DNA of 16,169 bases from Desulfuromusa sp. (GTDB lineage: Bacteria; Desulfobacterota; Desulfuromonadia; Desulfuromonadales; Geopsychrobacteraceae), in NCBI GenBank assembly GCA_029934095.1, contig JAOZMV010000008.1:1-16169 (forward strand), in the 5' to 3' direction. Position 1 is the first letter of the stretch; every line of letters begins with the position of its first letter. The notes beneath the pieces were generated by a model. That model did not search any database. It worked only from the letters and a program-made list of their open reading frames with translations, and had not been told where the DNA came from. This document shows positions 15,594 through 16,169 of the stretch, piece by piece. Position numbers and translations under genes: made by a program.

Positions 15594-16108
15594 GATCGTT
15601 TCCCCCGAATGTTTTTAGTGGCTGGCGCGATTTTATTGCTTAACTGGTGACTATGGGCATGGCAGATGGCCACCGCAAGGGCATCAGCAGCATCTTCCTG
15701 TGCGATTTCGGGTAAATTTAACAGCACTTTTGTCATTTGCTGAACCTGATTCTTTCCCGCTCGACCATAACCGACGACGGCACTTTTTACCTGTAGCGCT
15801 GAGTATTCAGCGACCGGGAGACCGGCATTGATTCCAGCGAGCAGAGCTATTCCCCGAGCATGTCCCAGTTTTAGCGCAGAAGCGGGGTTGCGAGCCATAA
15901 ATACCTGTTCAACAGCAACCGCTTCCGGTTGATGTTTTTCAATCAGCAGGCAGAGTTGCTGATAAATTATCTGCAAACGTACAGCTAAAGAATCTTTGCT
16001 GTGGGTAAAGATGGCTCCGTTATCCAGATGGATCAGCCGGTTTCCCTGCTGCTCAATAAAACCATAGCCGGTTGCTTTACTGCCAGGATCAATCCCTAGA
16101 ATTCTCAT
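15590..16108 (-). CDS. ruvC: Holliday junction resolvase RuvC
   Basis: Dimeric RNase H-fold endonuclease of 172 residues, normal length, that cuts Holliday junctions after branch migration. It begins directly with [10 protein letters not shown], the conserved RuvC start. The four metal-binding acids are present: D7, E67 (AVEQVF), D139 and D142 ([13 protein letters not shown]). The start cannot move, since family members begin here. No Shine-Dalgarno is visible: the bases before ATG (CCTTGAGTCTAT) are the end of a heptanucleotide repeat array. yebC often precedes ruvC in this group, but the window ends before any upstream gene. Confidence 0.98.
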   Translation of the reverse strand: MRILGIDPGSKATGYGFIEQQGNRLIHLDNGAIFTHSKDSLAVRLQIIYQQLCLLIEKHQPEAVAVEQVFMARNPASALKLGHARGIALLAGINAGLPVAEYSALQVKSAVVGYGRAGKNQVQQMTKVLLNLPEIAQEDAADALAVAICHAHSHQLSNKIAPATKNIRGKRS

Positions 16109-16113
16109 ATAGA

Positions 16114-16169
16114 CTCAAGGTTCAAGGTTCAAGGTTCAAGGTTCAAGGTTCAAGGTTCAAGGTTCAAGG
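16114..16169. repeat. Heptanucleotide tandem repeat array (TTCAAGG)n, open at the window end
   Basis: Seven exact copies of TTCAAGG fill 16121-16169. An eighth copy with one change (CTCAAGG) lies at 16114-16120, next to ruvC. On the ruvC coding strand the unit is CCTTGAA. The array starts 5 bases upstream of the ruvC ATG and runs off the window, so its full copy number is unknown. A 7-base unit shifts spacing and frame with each gain or loss. Confidence 0.95.

Overview
The window looks like chromosomal housekeeping DNA from a Gram-negative bacterium with moderate GC. The best guess is the Desulfuromonadales/Geobacterales (Desulfobacterota, formerly Deltaproteobacteria). LpxC shows that it makes lipid A. 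The pairing of a short phasin-like protein with an AarF/UbiB kinase-like protein, a small protein resembling a Geobacter family, and the style of the Lon N-terminus all point to this group. This assignment is inference from gene content, not from a database search. I see no tRNA, rRNA, CRISPR array, insertion sequence or phage gene.

Layout. Positions 1-1276 hold the N-terminal half of lon on the minus strand, cut by the window edge. A divergent intergenic region of about 200 bp separates it from three plus-strand genes: polA (DNA polymerase I with all three activities), glgP (glycogen phosphorylase) and an exported solute-binding protein with no transport partners. A strong hairpin follows glgP. 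From about 7756 onward everything lies on the minus strand. Read in transcription order (right to left) these are: ruvC-ruvA-ruvB plus an unrecognised 776-residue protein abutting ruvB; a phasin-like gene followed 11 bp later by aarF/ubiB, with a good sigma70-type promoter in front; lpxC behind what looks like a sigma54 promoter; and a 72-residue protein with a strong Shine-Dalgarno and a clear intrinsic terminator. The only stretch approaching 300 bp without a gene is 8018-8309, which holds at most a weak promoter candidate.

How the genes work together. RuvA, RuvB and RuvC migrate and resolve Holliday junctions, and PolA fills gaps in repair and replication. Lon degrades damaged and regulatory proteins. 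GlgP releases glucose-1-phosphate from glycogen. LpxC commits UDP-acyl-GlcNAc to lipid A. The AarF-type protein is an ATP-binding membrane protein usually tied to isoprenoid quinone metabolism.

Most worth a second look: (1) the 776-residue unknown in the ruv operon, which shows weak resemblance to a decayed nuclease/methyltransferase architecture; (2) a sigma54 -24/-12 element with ideal spacing in front of lpxC, with an inverted repeat where an activator could bind; (3) at least seven exact heptanucleotide tandem repeats running up to the start of ruvC, replacing any recognisable ribosome binding site and continuing past the window end.
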